This document shows, one piece after another, positions 7,001-16,165 of a stretch of 41,370 bases of DNA. Origin of the DNA: a virus; the IMG/VR virus record IMGVR_UViG_3300036878_000043, positions 1 through 41,370 of that record; one strand, given 5' to 3'. The notes beneath the pieces are model-generated. The model saw only the letters and a program-made list of their open reading frames with translations. It was not told the DNA's origin and did no database searches. The translations under genes were made by a program, and so were the position numbers. Numbering within the stretch: the first letter of the stretch is position 1; every line of letters begins with the position of its first letter.

Positions 7001-10000
7001 GTGGGTCGCATTCTCAGCGAGATTGCGCATGGTCTGCGTATCGATGCCGAGGGATTTTGTAATGCGGTCGATCCCGTTGCCGACGTGCGCGCCCTCGGCG
7101 TCGTGCTCGAGGTTCATCCCGGGGAGGGCCTTCGTGCCGGGGGTGGTGGCATACTGCTTGCCTTTGAAGATATTGCCATGCTCCCGCATGATTGCATCGA
7201 GTGCGCTGAAATGCTTGTCGGTGGACTTGAAGCCGAGGATGTCAGCCACGATGCTCTTGAAGCGGCCCCACACCGTCTCGTTGACGTTCGGTACCTTCAC
7301 GGTGTCGAGGAAAGCCTTGAACTCATCATTGCTGTAAGCCTCGGCGACCATTTCGTGTATGTCATTGGTCCTCGACCCGTAGTGCAGTTGTGCCTCCGCA
7401 CGTTGCTTCACGAGCGAAAGCAAAGCCTCGAGCCGTTGCCGCACCACCGGATTGGCGTCGATCGCACGGCTCGTTGCGACGTGTAGGAGTTCATGTCCAA
7501 GAGTGTGGATGAGCTGGAACTCGGGCGACTGACCCTTGGCGCGTAGGGCCTCGTGCGCATCGCGGTTGATATGGATGTTGGGAGCGTCGGGAGCCCATTT
7601 CGTGGTGCCTAGGACGTGCGGCTTCATGCCCTCGCCGTAGCCGACGAGGCTGTGAGCGTCCGTCACATGCTGCAGCGCGGTGAATAGGCGGTGCACTGGG
7701 GAGCCCTCCGGGAACTGGCGTAATACTTCCCGTATTACAACGCCGGCACGCACGGGGCCGTTCTCGAAGTGGTCCGCGATCGCCTTGGCTGCGCCGGTGA
7801 AGGCGGTTGGCTTCTGCGGATAGCCCAGCGCGCTGCGCAGGTGCTCGAGGTTCTGCTCCTCAGGAGGCGTCTCCGCGCGCGGCGGGTTGAGCGCCTCACC
7901 GGTATAGCCCAGACCCAGCTCCTCGTTGTGCGCTAGGCGCTGCGGGTTGGCGCCGCTCGCGCGCAGGTTTTGCCGTTTGAGCTCAGTATTGTAGGCATCG
8001 ATCAGGTACTGCGCGCGGTCCGCGGGGGACTTGTCGGTCAGGAGCTTGATGTGTGCGTTGAACTGCTTCGCCGCGGCCATGGCCTCAGCGCCCTTCATGC
8101 TGCCGTCGCGTAGCGCACGGCCATACTGCAGGATCTGCCGCATGTAACTGCGCGCCAGCACAGGGTTACCCTCGACGTCCTCACGGCCGACCTTGCCCAG
8201 CTCGGCAATTGCCTTCTCGCCCTTCTTTACCGAGATCGTGATGTCCTTCTTCAACCCTGTCCGCATAGCCTCGCGCGCCTTGCGGTCCTGGGTGTTCATC
8301 TCCATCTCGCGCTGCGACTCGACGGTAGCCATCAAGTTCTCAGGATCGAAGGTCTTGTAGCCAACGATCTTCTTCTGGAACTTGGAGCGCGCGGAGTTCT
8401 TCTGCGACTCGCGCTCGGTCAGCGCACGACGCGGCGAGACCGCCATCTTGTCGGACTTGGCATTGGAGAACCCGCGGGCCTCATAAGAGAGACGCTCGCG
8501 GTTGTAGCGATTGATCAGTTTCTCCATCTCGGAGCGGGTCTTCCCGTACTCGGCGCGTATCTGCTCAGGCGATCGGCCGACTTCTTCCTTGCCGGCGAAA
8601 TGCTGGACAGCCTGGTCAAAATGCGGCTGCAGTTCGTCCCGCGTCATAGTGCGCAAACTCGCGCGTGAGGCCGCGGGCTCAGGCTCCATAGCCGTCGGTT
8701 CTATCCGCTCGAGGGGCCGGACGTATTGTCGTCCAACTGCTCGCTTATTTTCAGCGAACTCTCGGACGCCTTCGGGGGAGACTCGTACGGCCGCCCGAGC
8801 AACTTGTTCAGCTCGGGTCTCGTGGGGGTTGGTCTTGAGGAATGTCGCAATGCGGCGCTCGGCCATATCCAGGCCTGCTTGAGCTTTTGCCACATCTTCC
8901 GCGCTGTGCGCGGTATTACGCATGACTCGCATCCCAGCAAGTTCGTGATCGAGGCCTTCATACTGTCGCTGAGCGACTTCAGAACGAAAGTCAATATCTC
9001 GCGGATCAGGAGCCCCAATACCACGCCATGCCCTACCTGCAACTTCATTGTGAACCCTCTGTGCTTCCGCGGTTATGCGACGCGCCGCTTCCTCACGATC
9101 GATCGCAGGTGACTCATTACCAGTAGCCAAGTCACGTGCAGCAGCAGCACGCGCACGTAAAGCTGTAGCCCGATCTGGGATCGTTTCAGTCGCTCTGGAT
9201 ACTTCACGTGCGGTCCCCTGTTCAGCTTGCGCACGTTGTTGTACCTCATTCTCGCGACCTGTCAAGGCGGCCCGCCGCAAAACTTCGGCAGGCCCCGGCG
9301 CTACGTTCTTTTCACCAGTAGCGTGCTCAATAACTTCCTCAGGCGTGCCCACCTTGTTGTCACGGAGCTGGGTAAGCTCGGTGGCGGCGGCCTGATCTTT
9401 GGCAATGAGGGTTCCGCCTTTTCCATCAAAATTGACCAGAGGTACCGCCGCATCTCCCGCTTGGTCGCGAACGCGGTCCAGTAAACCTGATTGTCGGAGC
9501 GACGCCACAGTATCCCCCGGGAGGAACACGCCAGTACGCGCGCTTTGTGAACTCTGTAGGTCATGCAGCTGGCCCTCGATATCGGTGAAGGGCCGGGCAC
9601 CGGGCGCCTCGGGGTTACCTTGGATCGTAGGGCGGTTTCCCACCGTGGTCAATTGCCCGGGAACGGGCTGGTCACGGAGTAGGTCGGGCTGATTCCAGTC
9701 TTGCGGCGCGGCCGCGCGCTGACGCAACTCATCGGCGACCGTGCGCGGCGGCTCGGCCACCGGCGGCATTTGGGGTCCCCCGCGCGCTCGCGTCCGCAAA
9801 GGGAGGTTAAGCTGTGCGGGCGCTGGAATGGGCGGTGTGGGACCCGGGCGCGGGGGATTCATCTCGCCGCCACGGAGATCCAAATTCCCCTGCGGGCCGT
9901 TCGGTTCCTGCATGCCATTAGGCACCGGCGGGGGCTGCTCGGGCGGCTGGGCACCTTCATAGTGTGCGCGTATCGCCGCGGCGAGGTCTGGTCGGCCAAA

Positions 10001-11401
10001 CATCTCGCTCTGCTGCGGCGGATGCTCGAGTGGTAATTCACCCTGTTGAGGAGCAGGTGGTGGGAAATCGAACCCCATCTGGCCGCCGGCACCGGGCTGC
10101 GGCGCAGCCGGGCGCGGCCCTTGCTCTAGCGGACCGAGCTGCCCTTGTTGGGGCGGCTGTTCCTGGCGCGTACCGTAGTCAAATTCGGCCTGCTGGGGAG
10201 CAGTGACGTGATTCTCGGTCGCCGCACCGGTCGCCTTATTCTCTGGCGTGTTTGCCATCGTCGCATGAAGTTCAGGTGCTGTGCCCAGCTCGGGCGTCTT
10301 CTCGGGGTGCAGCGGACCACTGCGGCCGTGGAACGCGGCAAGTCCCGCGCCCAGGGCACCCTGCGACACGCCGGCCTCGACGCCGGCTCGAGCGGCGCCG
10401 ACGAGATCCGGCGCGCGGCCGCTGTCGTAAACGTGCGCGGCGGTCTCGCTTGCAACATAGTTGGTCGCACCGACACCGGCACCCTGCGCAAACTGATCGG
10501 CGAAGCCCATACCAGCGCGCTTCATAAGGCCGGCACCTGCTTCACCTGTCAGAACGGGTGTTAGGAACCGTCCCGCCAATGTGGCAATCGCACCGGAGAC
10601 CAACCCGCCGACGACCGGCGCGTAGCGCTGGGCCTGCTGGGTGAGCTCCTGTCGCGCGGCCTGCGGATCCATGCCCTTGTCGAGCAACTGCGCGAACATT
10701 GGCGACTGCTGGCGCAGTGTGTTGTCATCACGCGCGCCGATTTCCTGTTCAATGTTGTTCGAAATCGCACCGATCGATAACCCCGTCTGCGTGGCTCCAA
10801 CGTACGCGAGCGCACGGTTGACCATGCCGGCCTTCGCCATAACACCCATCGGGAGTAGCATCGTGAGCGTGGAGGGGGCCGCGTTGGCCATCTGCAGGAC
10901 CAGTGCATGCGTGAAGTCATGGGCACCTCCCTGCCAGATCGTCTGATGCGGGTCAAGCGATGTCCACTGCCGCGCCATGAGGTCAGTATCCTGCGGCGTC
11001 ATGGACGCCTTCCAGTCCTCAGCGGCATTCCCAATGGTCCGGTTGACCTGGCTTAAGCCCTGGGAAATAGCGGAATTAGGGGCGATTTGATTGCCTGCCC
11101 AGGCGCCGAGTCCAGTGACCTGGTGCGCGAGCTCGCCGGCACCACCGACAAGCGCGTGACCTGCGCCGCCGAAAATACCCTCTTTCGGAGGAGCAGTCTT
11201 CCAGGGCGCGTCGGCGAAGAAATTCGTGACAACATGGGGATCTACCGGCGGCGAACCGAGAGCGCCCGGCCGCGGCGCGACGGGGGACTCCTGGAGCATC
11301 TCATTGGCTTGCTGCCGGACGTTCTGGATGGTCTGGGGTTGCAGGCGCTGCGGTTCGTCGACAGGAACGTCGGGGAGCTGCAGCGTTGGATTCAGCGCCA
11401 C
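4025..11401 (-). CDS. Giant internal virion (ejection) protein with zincin-like HELLH motif
   Basis: A 2458-aa protein, by far the largest here. It starts at GTG (11401) after a G-rich ribosome site, 3 nt after the preceding ejection-protein gene. The N-terminus has hydrophobic helical stretches at ~165-290. Residues ~390-560 are Pro/Gln-rich linker. A long charged helical middle follows. At 1303-1307 lies HELLH in a hydrophobic helix (LIHTLGHELLHVA), the signature of zinc metallopeptidases. Near ~2155-2200 there is a long Ala/Leu/Gly-rich hydrophobic region that could cross a membrane. Size and position match the large ejection proteins of podoviruses (T7 gp16 analogues, or the large polyvalent proteins of Bcep22-like phages), which enter the cell with the DNA. 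Whether the HELLH is catalytic, and what it would cut, cannot be told. I saw no lysozyme motif. Confidence 0.8.
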   Translation of the reverse strand: MALNPTLQLPDVPVDEPQRLQPQTIQNVRQQANEMLQESPVAPRPGALGSPPVDPHVVTNFFADAPWKTAPPKEGIFGGAGHALVGGAGELAHQVTGLGAWAGNQIAPNSAISQGLSQVNRTIGNAAEDWKASMTPQDTDLMARQWTSLDPHQTIWQGGAHDFTHALVLQMANAAPSTLTMLLPMGVMAKAGMVNRALAYVGATQTGLSIGAISNNIEQEIGARDDNTLRQQSPMFAQLLDKGMDPQAARQELTQQAQRYAPVVGGLVSGAIATLAGRFLTPVLTGEAGAGLMKRAGMGFADQFAQGAGVGATNYVASETAAHVYDSGRAPDLVGAARAGVEAGVSQGALGAGLAAFHGRSGPLHPEKTPELGTAPELHATMANTPENKATGAATENHVTAPQQAEFDYGTRQEQPPQQGQLGPLEQGPRPAAPQPGAGGQMGFDFPPPAPQQGELPLEHPPQQSEMFGRPDLAAAIRAHYEGAQPPEQPPPVPNGMQEPNGPQGNLDLRGGEMNPPRPGPTPPIPAPAQLNLPLRTRARGGPQMPPVAEPPRTVADELRQRAAAPQDWNQPDLLRDQPVPGQLTTVGNRPTIQGNPEAPGARPFTDIEGQLHDLQSSQSARTGVFLPGDTVASLRQSGLLDRVRDQAGDAAVPLVNFDGKGGTLIAKDQAAATELTQLRDNKVGTPEEVIEHATGEKNVAPGPAEVLRRAALTGRENEVQQRAQAEQGTAREVSRATETIPDRATALRARAAAARDLATGNESPAIDREEAARRITAEAQRVHNEVAGRAWRGIGAPDPRDIDFRSEVAQRQYEGLDHELAGMRVMRNTAHSAEDVAKAQAGLDMAERRIATFLKTNPHETRAEQVARAAVRVSPEGVREFAENKRAVGRQYVRPLERIEPTAMEPEPAASRASLRTMTRDELQPHFDQAVQHFAGKEEVGRSPEQIRAEYGKTRSEMEKLINRYNRERLSYEARGFSNAKSDKMAVSPRRALTERESQKNSARSKFQKKIVGYKTFDPENLMATVESQREMEMNTQDRKAREAMRTGLKKDITISVKKGEKAIAELGKVGREDVEGNPVLARSYMRQILQYGRALRDGSMKGAEAMAAAKQFNAHIKLLTDKSPADRAQYLIDAYNTELKRQNLRASGANPQRLAHNEELGLGYTGEALNPPRAETPPEEQNLEHLRSALGYPQKPTAFTGAAKAIADHFENGPVRAGVVIREVLRQFPEGSPVHRLFTALQHVTDAHSLVGYGEGMKPHVLGTTKWAPDAPNIHINRDAHEALRAKGQSPEFQLIHTLGHELLHVATSRAIDANPVVRQRLEALLSLVKQRAEAQLHYGSRTNDIHEMVAEAYSNDEFKAFLDTVKVPNVNETVWGRFKSIVADILGFKSTDKHFSALDAIMREHGNIFKGKQYATTPGTKALPGMNLEHDAEGAHVGNGIDRITKSLGIDTQTMRNLAENATHGAGQFGLSAMTPRQQSGQFSKYFEGPNGNPYKRYWDTYFKRAADNAKSMEHVGKLSNTWSNLEDTHGIDNAAKLSRIMHDSTLYGFHADLPAGHESNSHVAGANVGRADAARSDFATLPAPLKEHYSTMKAYYAAEQRASTDQIVLNGLHAMLTKGEDAAMSPRDFDAKYDAASIQKLGLDTQEGLQREFGDKLSGASQDMLAKIGNITDRKGPYFPLMRNGDYVVTSKRALASKEFDTSEAAQAYMRGRRADDPTLAVSVRKTEDGTYRVGVVEKEVRMAESKSEANQHQREMAAQYGEENTSPVQLKADLYKEPSGIATGSALDRILRELDTNPAAQIAVKDFYLRSLGEASFRKRELARSNVRGVNIENQHRSFTQYGRSQSYYLSQLKYGRHLANAQGEVQRAVSTHRDESQVSAVRMGEFARELALRDQISRNPYQVSDLVRKGTSLTQFMMLTSPSHWFVRGAQPYVLSAPWLGARHGFSDSVAALGRAQARIASPLVRETAESGLGIKALFSRAAAEKSFTVTDQVINHIGQAGGADAKPIQAMIQHLRDNNLIDLSMATELSDISKGKSTGLSARVLDASRVMLHLIEVNNRVMTAIAARELGLRDGMTEAQAVDHASEAINVTHNDYSYGNTPRLFMAQANGLTGGMRPLMFQFMKYPQQVYGAMISSGLAALKGKSPAERAIGLKTLTGVLATHLLAAGAVGATIQPIKWALGALMAGASAMGLTDQPYTVASALSGDTYDHELRGVMNELFGTELGEVASKGLPSALGVDLSQRMALGSTYQFHLRTDSDASTLGSLLETFGGPWLNVGENFWDAGKKFLGGDPVGGIQGMSPHIIRDLVKAGAMSQQGVVNNAGSALIPADKLTGPQLFAQSLGFRPEAVTEVQERNTAERNLQGALTDQRKSLIQEYISAEPNARGDVQQKVNQFNQAHPGFRLAYSDLRRAQVMRAEQQRELQIYGAKVRNKQVPEITAAGSMYNTQ

Positions 11402-11404
11402 TGG

Positions 11405-13939
11405 TTACCCCCCGCCGAGGGCCCAATACGCACGCATCGGATCATCGTTGCGATTGGGGACCGGGGTGTTCTGTGTCGTGTTCTGGCCGGCCTGCGGGAG
11501 ATGAATGCCCTTCATCCTGAAGTACTCCTCACGCTGCTCCGGAGTGACGCCCGGCGCATATGCTGCTCCGATCTCGCCGATGATCTGATCCTGCAGCGCG
11601 TGATCATGCGTGGGATTCATCTGGAGCTCGAGCTGTGCGGCGGCATCCAAGGCTTGCGGATCCTGGACTCCGTACGACTGGAGTCCTTGCCTGAACTGAT
11701 CCTGCTGAGCCGGATGGAGCCGAGCAAGAGCACTGTCGGCCCGTATCTGCGCGGTGGCAAGTGTCGTCGCATTCTTATCACCATAGTACTGACCCTGCAG
11801 TTGGAGTTTTCCAGCCGTCGCCTGCTCGACCGGTATCTGGCCTTTGGTGAGGTGCGCCGTCTCATTGGCAGAAGCCTGCATTCGAAGCCCTTCGTTGATG
11901 AAGTTCTCCGGGTTCGAGAAGTGAGTCATGATGCCATGCACAGCCTGCTGGTCGAGGCGAACCGCACCGTTCTGCACCGGCTGACCGGTCTGCTCATTAA
12001 CACCGAAACCGACGATATTGCCATCGGAGCCGATGCCGAAATGCATGTCATGCCCGGTCGGGAAATAGTTGTATGCAGTCTTGTAGGCTGCCATGGCACC
12101 CTGCTTGTTGCCAGACGCGTCGAGTGCCGCGCCCTGGCGCATGTAGTCCATGAAATTGTCGTGCTGCATGCCAGTAATGGATGCATTGGCCTCACGCGAG
12201 GCGTTCGGATTACCGTTGGCAGCGAGTTGCAGGGCGGTCGCACGCTCGAGCATCTGCCAGTCCTGGGTAGTCGTGGTGGGGATCTTGGTATGGTCAATCT
12301 GCACCTGGGAGAAGTCAATCTTGTCGGGCGATGGGGGACCCTGCATTTCAGGCTGTGCACCTGCATGCGCCGGCGCAGTGCCGCCGCCAGATACCAGATG
12401 GTCCGCATTCACGGCGTCTACAAGATTCTGACCCCGTTGCTCAGCTCCGGGGACGGGAGCAGGAGGACCCGCAGCAAAGGGATCCTCTTGATAGCCTCCG
12501 CCGCGTAACTTGGCGTTCGCAGCCGTACGATCGGCTTCATATGGCAGTTGCCCAGGAGTTGCGGTGCGCGGCGGCAATACGCCCTCCGCACCAGCAGACG
12601 TAGCCGCGGAAGCCAGGCTACTCTGCGGCGGGCTCTGGCCCTTCCCGGGGGAAGGCGGCGCCTGCGTTCCCGGGGGCGTCATGCCAGCGTACTCGGGCTG
12701 CTGAGCATTCCACTGCGAGAGGTCGCTCATGGCGCTGGGATCTTCATGCGGCGGCAATTTCATGCCGGTGGGCGTCGGGACGGGATCACCGCCATCGGCG
12801 AAGCGCTTGATTGTTTTCCCTAGTCGCCCGCGCTGGCCATCATTGCTGACGTCCTGCTCGAGTGAACGGGGAGCCGGTTTTGGTTCCGGGGCGGCTCCCG
12901 GCTGGAGTTTTGGGAGGGCTGGCATACCCCCATCCTTCCACTTGCTCATTGTCTCAGCGAGCCGCGCGCGTTGGGCCGTCTTGCCGCCGCCCTGCTCCGC
13001 CGCCTTGATCTTGGACTTGGGGATCTTCTCACCTTGGGGCACACCCAAGTCGCGATGGAGCGCGCCGGGCTTCTTGATTGCCTTGCCGATCCACTTCTTA
13101 GGCTTACCTGCTTCGCCGCCGTCCGCATCAGCCTCGATCGCGTGGTACTCGGCCGTGGGCATTCCGGCGGTCACTGCCGTACCGGCGTCCGCTGCACCGC
13201 CATCGGCAAACGATAGGTTTGGATCCTGGTTGCTGGGGCTCGGCTCGGTGTTGCGCGGCGGACCTTCATCCGCACCGCCCGTCGCCGGGGGCTGCGGCAT
13301 GTTGGTCTGCGCGACCTGCTTCTCACCCTGTGTTGGCTTGGCCAGATTGCCCGGCTTCGCCTTACGGGCCTTCAGACCCTTGCGGCCTGGGATCGCGCCA
13401 CCCTCAGCAAAGGAACTACCCTGCGTCTGCGGGAGGGGCATCGGACCGGTCGCACCGGGAGGACCCGCGGTACCATTCGAGGAAGTCGGGCTGGGCCGAC
13501 TCATGGCCACGTTGGAGCCTTGAGGAGTCGTGGATTGCGCGGCGGGGCCCGCGGCATGCGCATTCGGCGGTCCCGACTGTGCGGCAGCGGGATTCGTCTG
13601 ACCCTGCTGGCCACCGAATACCTTCTGATAGGTCTGATGCGCCGTCTGGAGCATGTTGCTGATACGCTCGCGTACGGGATCAAACACACTGCCGGTCTGG
13701 GCCTGGAAGTGCTGAGCCTGCGCGGCGTCGGGGTTCTGCTTATTGTAAAAATCCACGTTCTGATTATAGAGCCCCTGGTTGCCCTGGTTCTGCAACTGCT
13801 GCTTCTGCAGAAGCTGCTGATTCTGCTGGTTCGCCAGATATTTGGCCTGCAGTTCCTGGTCATTATTCAGTCCCTGGATGGCACCCTGCCCAAAGGCCCC
13901 GACGTTGCCGGAATTAAGTTTACCGCTGAAAATGCCCAT
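11405..13939 (-). CDS. Probable internal virion (ejection) protein, 844 aa
   Basis: An 844-aa, low-complexity, Gln/Pro/Gly-rich protein. Residues ~20-80 are a Gln/Asn-rich helical segment and ~110-240 are Pro/Gly-rich. Five (F/D/K)(A)(D/E)GG peptides recur at about 177 (FAEGGAIPGRKG), 244 (FADGGA), 271 (DADGGE), 335 (KDGGM) and 380 (FADGGD). From ~550 the chain is better folded and helical. It starts 20 nt inside the end of the 587-aa gene and ends 3 nt before the giant protein gene, so the three form a translationally coupled block. Position and composition suggest the middle member of a podovirus ejection-protein trio. This is inference from context, since no enzymatic motif is visible. Confidence 0.7.
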   Translation of the reverse strand: MGIFSGKLNSGNVGAFGQGAIQGLNNDQELQAKYLANQQNQQLLQKQQLQNQGNQGLYNQNVDFYNKQNPDAAQAQHFQAQTGSVFDPVRERISNMLQTAHQTYQKVFGGQQGQTNPAAAQSGPPNAHAAGPAAQSTTPQGSNVAMSRPSPTSSNGTAGPPGATGPMPLPQTQGSSFAEGGAIPGRKGLKARKAKPGNLAKPTQGEKQVAQTNMPQPPATGGADEGPPRNTEPSPSNQDPNLSFADGGAADAGTAVTAGMPTAEYHAIEADADGGEAGKPKKWIGKAIKKPGALHRDLGVPQGEKIPKSKIKAAEQGGGKTAQRARLAETMSKWKDGGMPALPKLQPGAAPEPKPAPRSLEQDVSNDGQRGRLGKTIKRFADGGDPVPTPTGMKLPPHEDPSAMSDLSQWNAQQPEYAGMTPPGTQAPPSPGKGQSPPQSSLASAATSAGAEGVLPPRTATPGQLPYEADRTAANAKLRGGGYQEDPFAAGPPAPVPGAEQRGQNLVDAVNADHLVSGGGTAPAHAGAQPEMQGPPSPDKIDFSQVQIDHTKIPTTTTQDWQMLERATALQLAANGNPNASREANASITGMQHDNFMDYMRQGAALDASGNKQGAMAAYKTAYNYFPTGHDMHFGIGSDGNIVGFGVNEQTGQPVQNGAVRLDQQAVHGIMTHFSNPENFINEGLRMQASANETAHLTKGQIPVEQATAGKLQLQGQYYGDKNATTLATAQIRADSALARLHPAQQDQFRQGLQSYGVQDPQALDAAAQLELQMNPTHDHALQDQIIGEIGAAYAPGVTPEQREEYFRMKGIHLPQAGQNTTQNTPVPNRNDDPMRAYWALGGG

Positions 13940-15683
13940 TTTGGCCTCCCATCATCTGTTGCCGCTGTTGCTGCGCCGGTACGTGGTACCGCTGGAGTAG
14001 TTTGTCGAAAAATTCCTTGCCTTTCGCATGGACGACGTCCGCCGGGATGATGTACTCGCCGACCGACACCTTCGCATGAACCTGATCGTCGATGCCAGTA
14101 CCATCACTCATGCCATGTTGGATCATACCAGGACCGGGCGAGCCACCATTGGCAGCTATCCAGGGACCTGGCATATTCATGGTTGGGGGCACGCGCGGCT
14201 GGCCGCCGTCCGCGGCAACCGACATCGGCTGCGGGATACCGATCTGCGGCGGGACACCCTGCGAGCGCTGGACCGCCGGGTTGCCAAAATCTGGACGCTT
14301 GCGTTGCGGGATCGCGCCGCCATTGGCCGCGGCGAGGAGTGCCGGCGCAGCCTCAGCAGCAACTGCCGCAATTTCGGGGGCGGCTGCGGCAAGTGCAGTA
14401 CCAGCGGCATCTGCCGCGGCACCTGTACCCGCGGCCGCGGCGACATCACCGGCGGCGGCACCAGCAGCGGGAGCTGCAGCTGCGGCGGCGTCACCTGCGG
14501 CGGCACCTGCGGCGGGAGCGACGGTGTCACCTGCACCCATAGCACTATCCGCGGCGCCGTTCTGGCTGCCCACGGATGACATAAGATTCTGGATCTCCGG
14601 ATCCTGGTTCACATTCGCCATGGTCTGCGGCAGCATCGAGTTGTCCTGGGCATTCGCGATGTTGCCCCCGATATTCTGACCCTGCCGGTAGCCCAGCATG
14701 GCGGCACTCATCGGGTTCGATTGGCCTCCGCCACCCCCGCCGCCACCGCTTCCGCTTCCGCTACTGGAGGGCGCTTGGTAGCTGGGTCCAATAGCCGGGC
14801 CGCCCGCAGGAAGGGGGACCATTCCCGCACTGCCACCGTTGGCGTACCGGCCGCGGATCGCGCCGCCGTCCGCCGCGCCGACCACCATACCCAGGCCCTG
14901 ACCGGCCATGTTCATGAGCGCGTTGGCATTAGCCTGGTTGGCACCATAGGCCGTCATCTGGTTGCCGAAGGTCTGGTTGGCGATATTCGCCTCCGTTCCG
15001 TAGCCCGTGAGGCCCGTATTCATCATCTGAGAAGGAGCCGAGAGTGCGCCCGAGCTCGTCGAAGTCGTCTGGTTGCCGATACCGGCCACGGTCTGCCCGG
15101 TCGCATTGGCACCGGCGCCGTAGCCCTGACCGACCTGTGAGCCCATCATGTTCTGGCTGAGCGCGTTCGACACGAGGCCCATACCCGTGAGCTGGCGCTG
15201 CTGCCCGGCCTGGTAGCCAGCGTTGCCGACAGCGCCCGCCTGCTGCAGGTTGGCGTTCAAATTGAGTGCGCCCGACTTCATCTGGCTGGGGTCCACGCCA
15301 TAAGAGCCGAGCTGCTGCATGTTGTTCGTGCGCGCGGCGCTGTAGGCCTGCCCAGTCGCCGCGGCAGCGCCCGCCTGCGCGGTATTCATGCCCCCGGCAT
15401 TGCCGTAATTCTGCGCCGTCGTAAGTTGGTTGCCGAGCCCACCGAGCGTCTGCCCGTACATGCCCGCGCCGGCCGCATTGGCCCCGGTGTCTGTACCTAC
15501 CTGTGGGGTAAGTGAACCTTGGAGACCGCTAGCTACAGCGCCATTATTTGCGGCCTGCCCTTGTGCCCAACCGAGCTGCGAGGCGCCAGCCGCCGCACCA
15601 GCCGCACCAATATTGCCCGCCGCACTCTGTTCAGCAGAGGTGTTGGGAGCGATGGGTACGGTGCCGCCGCCGCCGAGGCACAT
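13920..15683 (-). CDS. Probable internal virion (ejection) protein, 587 aa, Gly/Ala/Gln-rich
   Basis: A 587-aa protein of very biased composition. Residues 1-260 are Ala/Gly/Gln/Asn repeats. A Ser/Gly run of eight glycines lies near 313-320, and 388-452 is an alanine-rich helix with near-repeats of PAAGAAAGD. DGG/NGG peptides occur at about 271 (AADGGAIRGR), 281 (YANGG), 452 (AANGGAIPQRKR), 490 (AADGGQ) and 510 (AANGG). The C-terminus has a compact segment, QVHAKVSVGEYIIPADVV at ~534-551 followed by KGKEFFDKL, that I recognise as recurring in phage virion proteins of this kind. The start overlaps the GNAT stop (TAATG). By order it corresponds to the first, smallest ejection protein, but that remains inference. 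Confidence 0.7.
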   Translation of the reverse strand: MCLGGGGTVPIAPNTSAEQSAAGNIGAAGAAAGASQLGWAQGQAANNGAVASGLQGSLTPQVGTDTGANAAGAGMYGQTLGGLGNQLTTAQNYGNAGGMNTAQAGAAAATGQAYSAARTNNMQQLGSYGVDPSQMKSGALNLNANLQQAGAVGNAGYQAGQQRQLTGMGLVSNALSQNMMGSQVGQGYGAGANATGQTVAGIGNQTTSTSSGALSAPSQMMNTGLTGYGTEANIANQTFGNQMTAYGANQANANALMNMAGQGLGMVVGAADGGAIRGRYANGGSAGMVPLPAGGPAIGPSYQAPSSSGSGSGGGGGGGGQSNPMSAAMLGYRQGQNIGGNIANAQDNSMLPQTMANVNQDPEIQNLMSSVGSQNGAADSAMGAGDTVAPAAGAAAGDAAAAAAPAAGAAAGDVAAAAGTGAAADAAGTALAAAAPEIAAVAAEAAPALLAAANGGAIPQRKRPDFGNPAVQRSQGVPPQIGIPQPMSVAADGGQPRVPPTMNMPGPWIAANGGSPGPGMIQHGMSDGTGIDDQVHAKVSVGEYIIPADVVHAKGKEFFDKLLQRYHVPAQQQRQQMMGGQNGHFQR

Positions 15684-16165
15684 TAGAGTGCCTTCGAGTA
15701 GGCGACGCCGAGGGGCTTAAAGCCTTCATCTTCCAGGAGTACACCGACATTGGCTCCGCCGCTGGGCTTCCTAGAAGACATGATGAAATAGTCCACGCCG
15801 AGCTCCTTAAGCCTTTTTTCGCTGTACTTGAGGAGTCGCCGAGCCAATCCTGACCCGCGGTATTCCGGCACGATGTAGTAACCGTCATCGCTCGCGACCA
15901 AACTCGAGTCATGGGCGCTAGGTGTGACGTAGACGATAAGATAAGCTATTAGCTGTTGGGAATCAACCAATCGGGCGCCGAAGCAGACCACACTGCCGGC
16001 CGCCTCGCAGGCGATGAAATGCGGGTAATTGACATTCACCGTGTGGTGCTTGTACGCCGGCTCGGTCTCGAAATAATGGGCAACGCGCAAGGGCCGCAGT
16101 TCTTCAACGCAATCCTTAATAAGGACCGTCTGAATCTCGAAGCTCTTAAGGATTTTCGGAGTCAT
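15683..16165 (-). CDS. GNAT-family N-acetyltransferase
   Basis: A 160-aa GNAT-fold protein. The acetyl-CoA pyrophosphate-binding motif is clear: YIVPEYRGSGLARRLL at ~97-112, with R103-G-S-G-L-A matching the R/Q-x-x-G-x-G/A signature, followed by the helix LKYSEKRLKELG. The N-terminal half supplies the usual beta strands. GNAT enzymes transfer an acetyl group to an amine on a protein or small molecule. Phages often carry one next to virion genes, where acetylation of a host or virion protein is suspected but rarely shown. It overlaps the spanin gene upstream (ATGA) and the 587-aa ejection protein gene downstream (TAATG), so it is tightly coupled to both. The substrate is unknown. Confidence 0.88.
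   Translation of the reverse strand: MTPKILKSFEIQTVLIKDCVEELRPLRVAHYFETEPAYKHHTVNVNYPHFIACEAAGSVVCFGARLVDSQQLIAYLIVYVTPSAHDSSLVASDDGYYIVPEYRGSGLARRLLKYSEKRLKELGVDYFIMSSRKPSGGANVGVLLEDEGFKPLGVAYSKAL

Noticed and set aside
11087-12508. Long plus-strand open frame (473 codons) opposite the 844-aa and giant genes
   Set aside because: It is antisense to two well-supported genes, Arg/Leu/Ile-rich with no motif, and has no ribosome site. High GC makes such mirror frames common.
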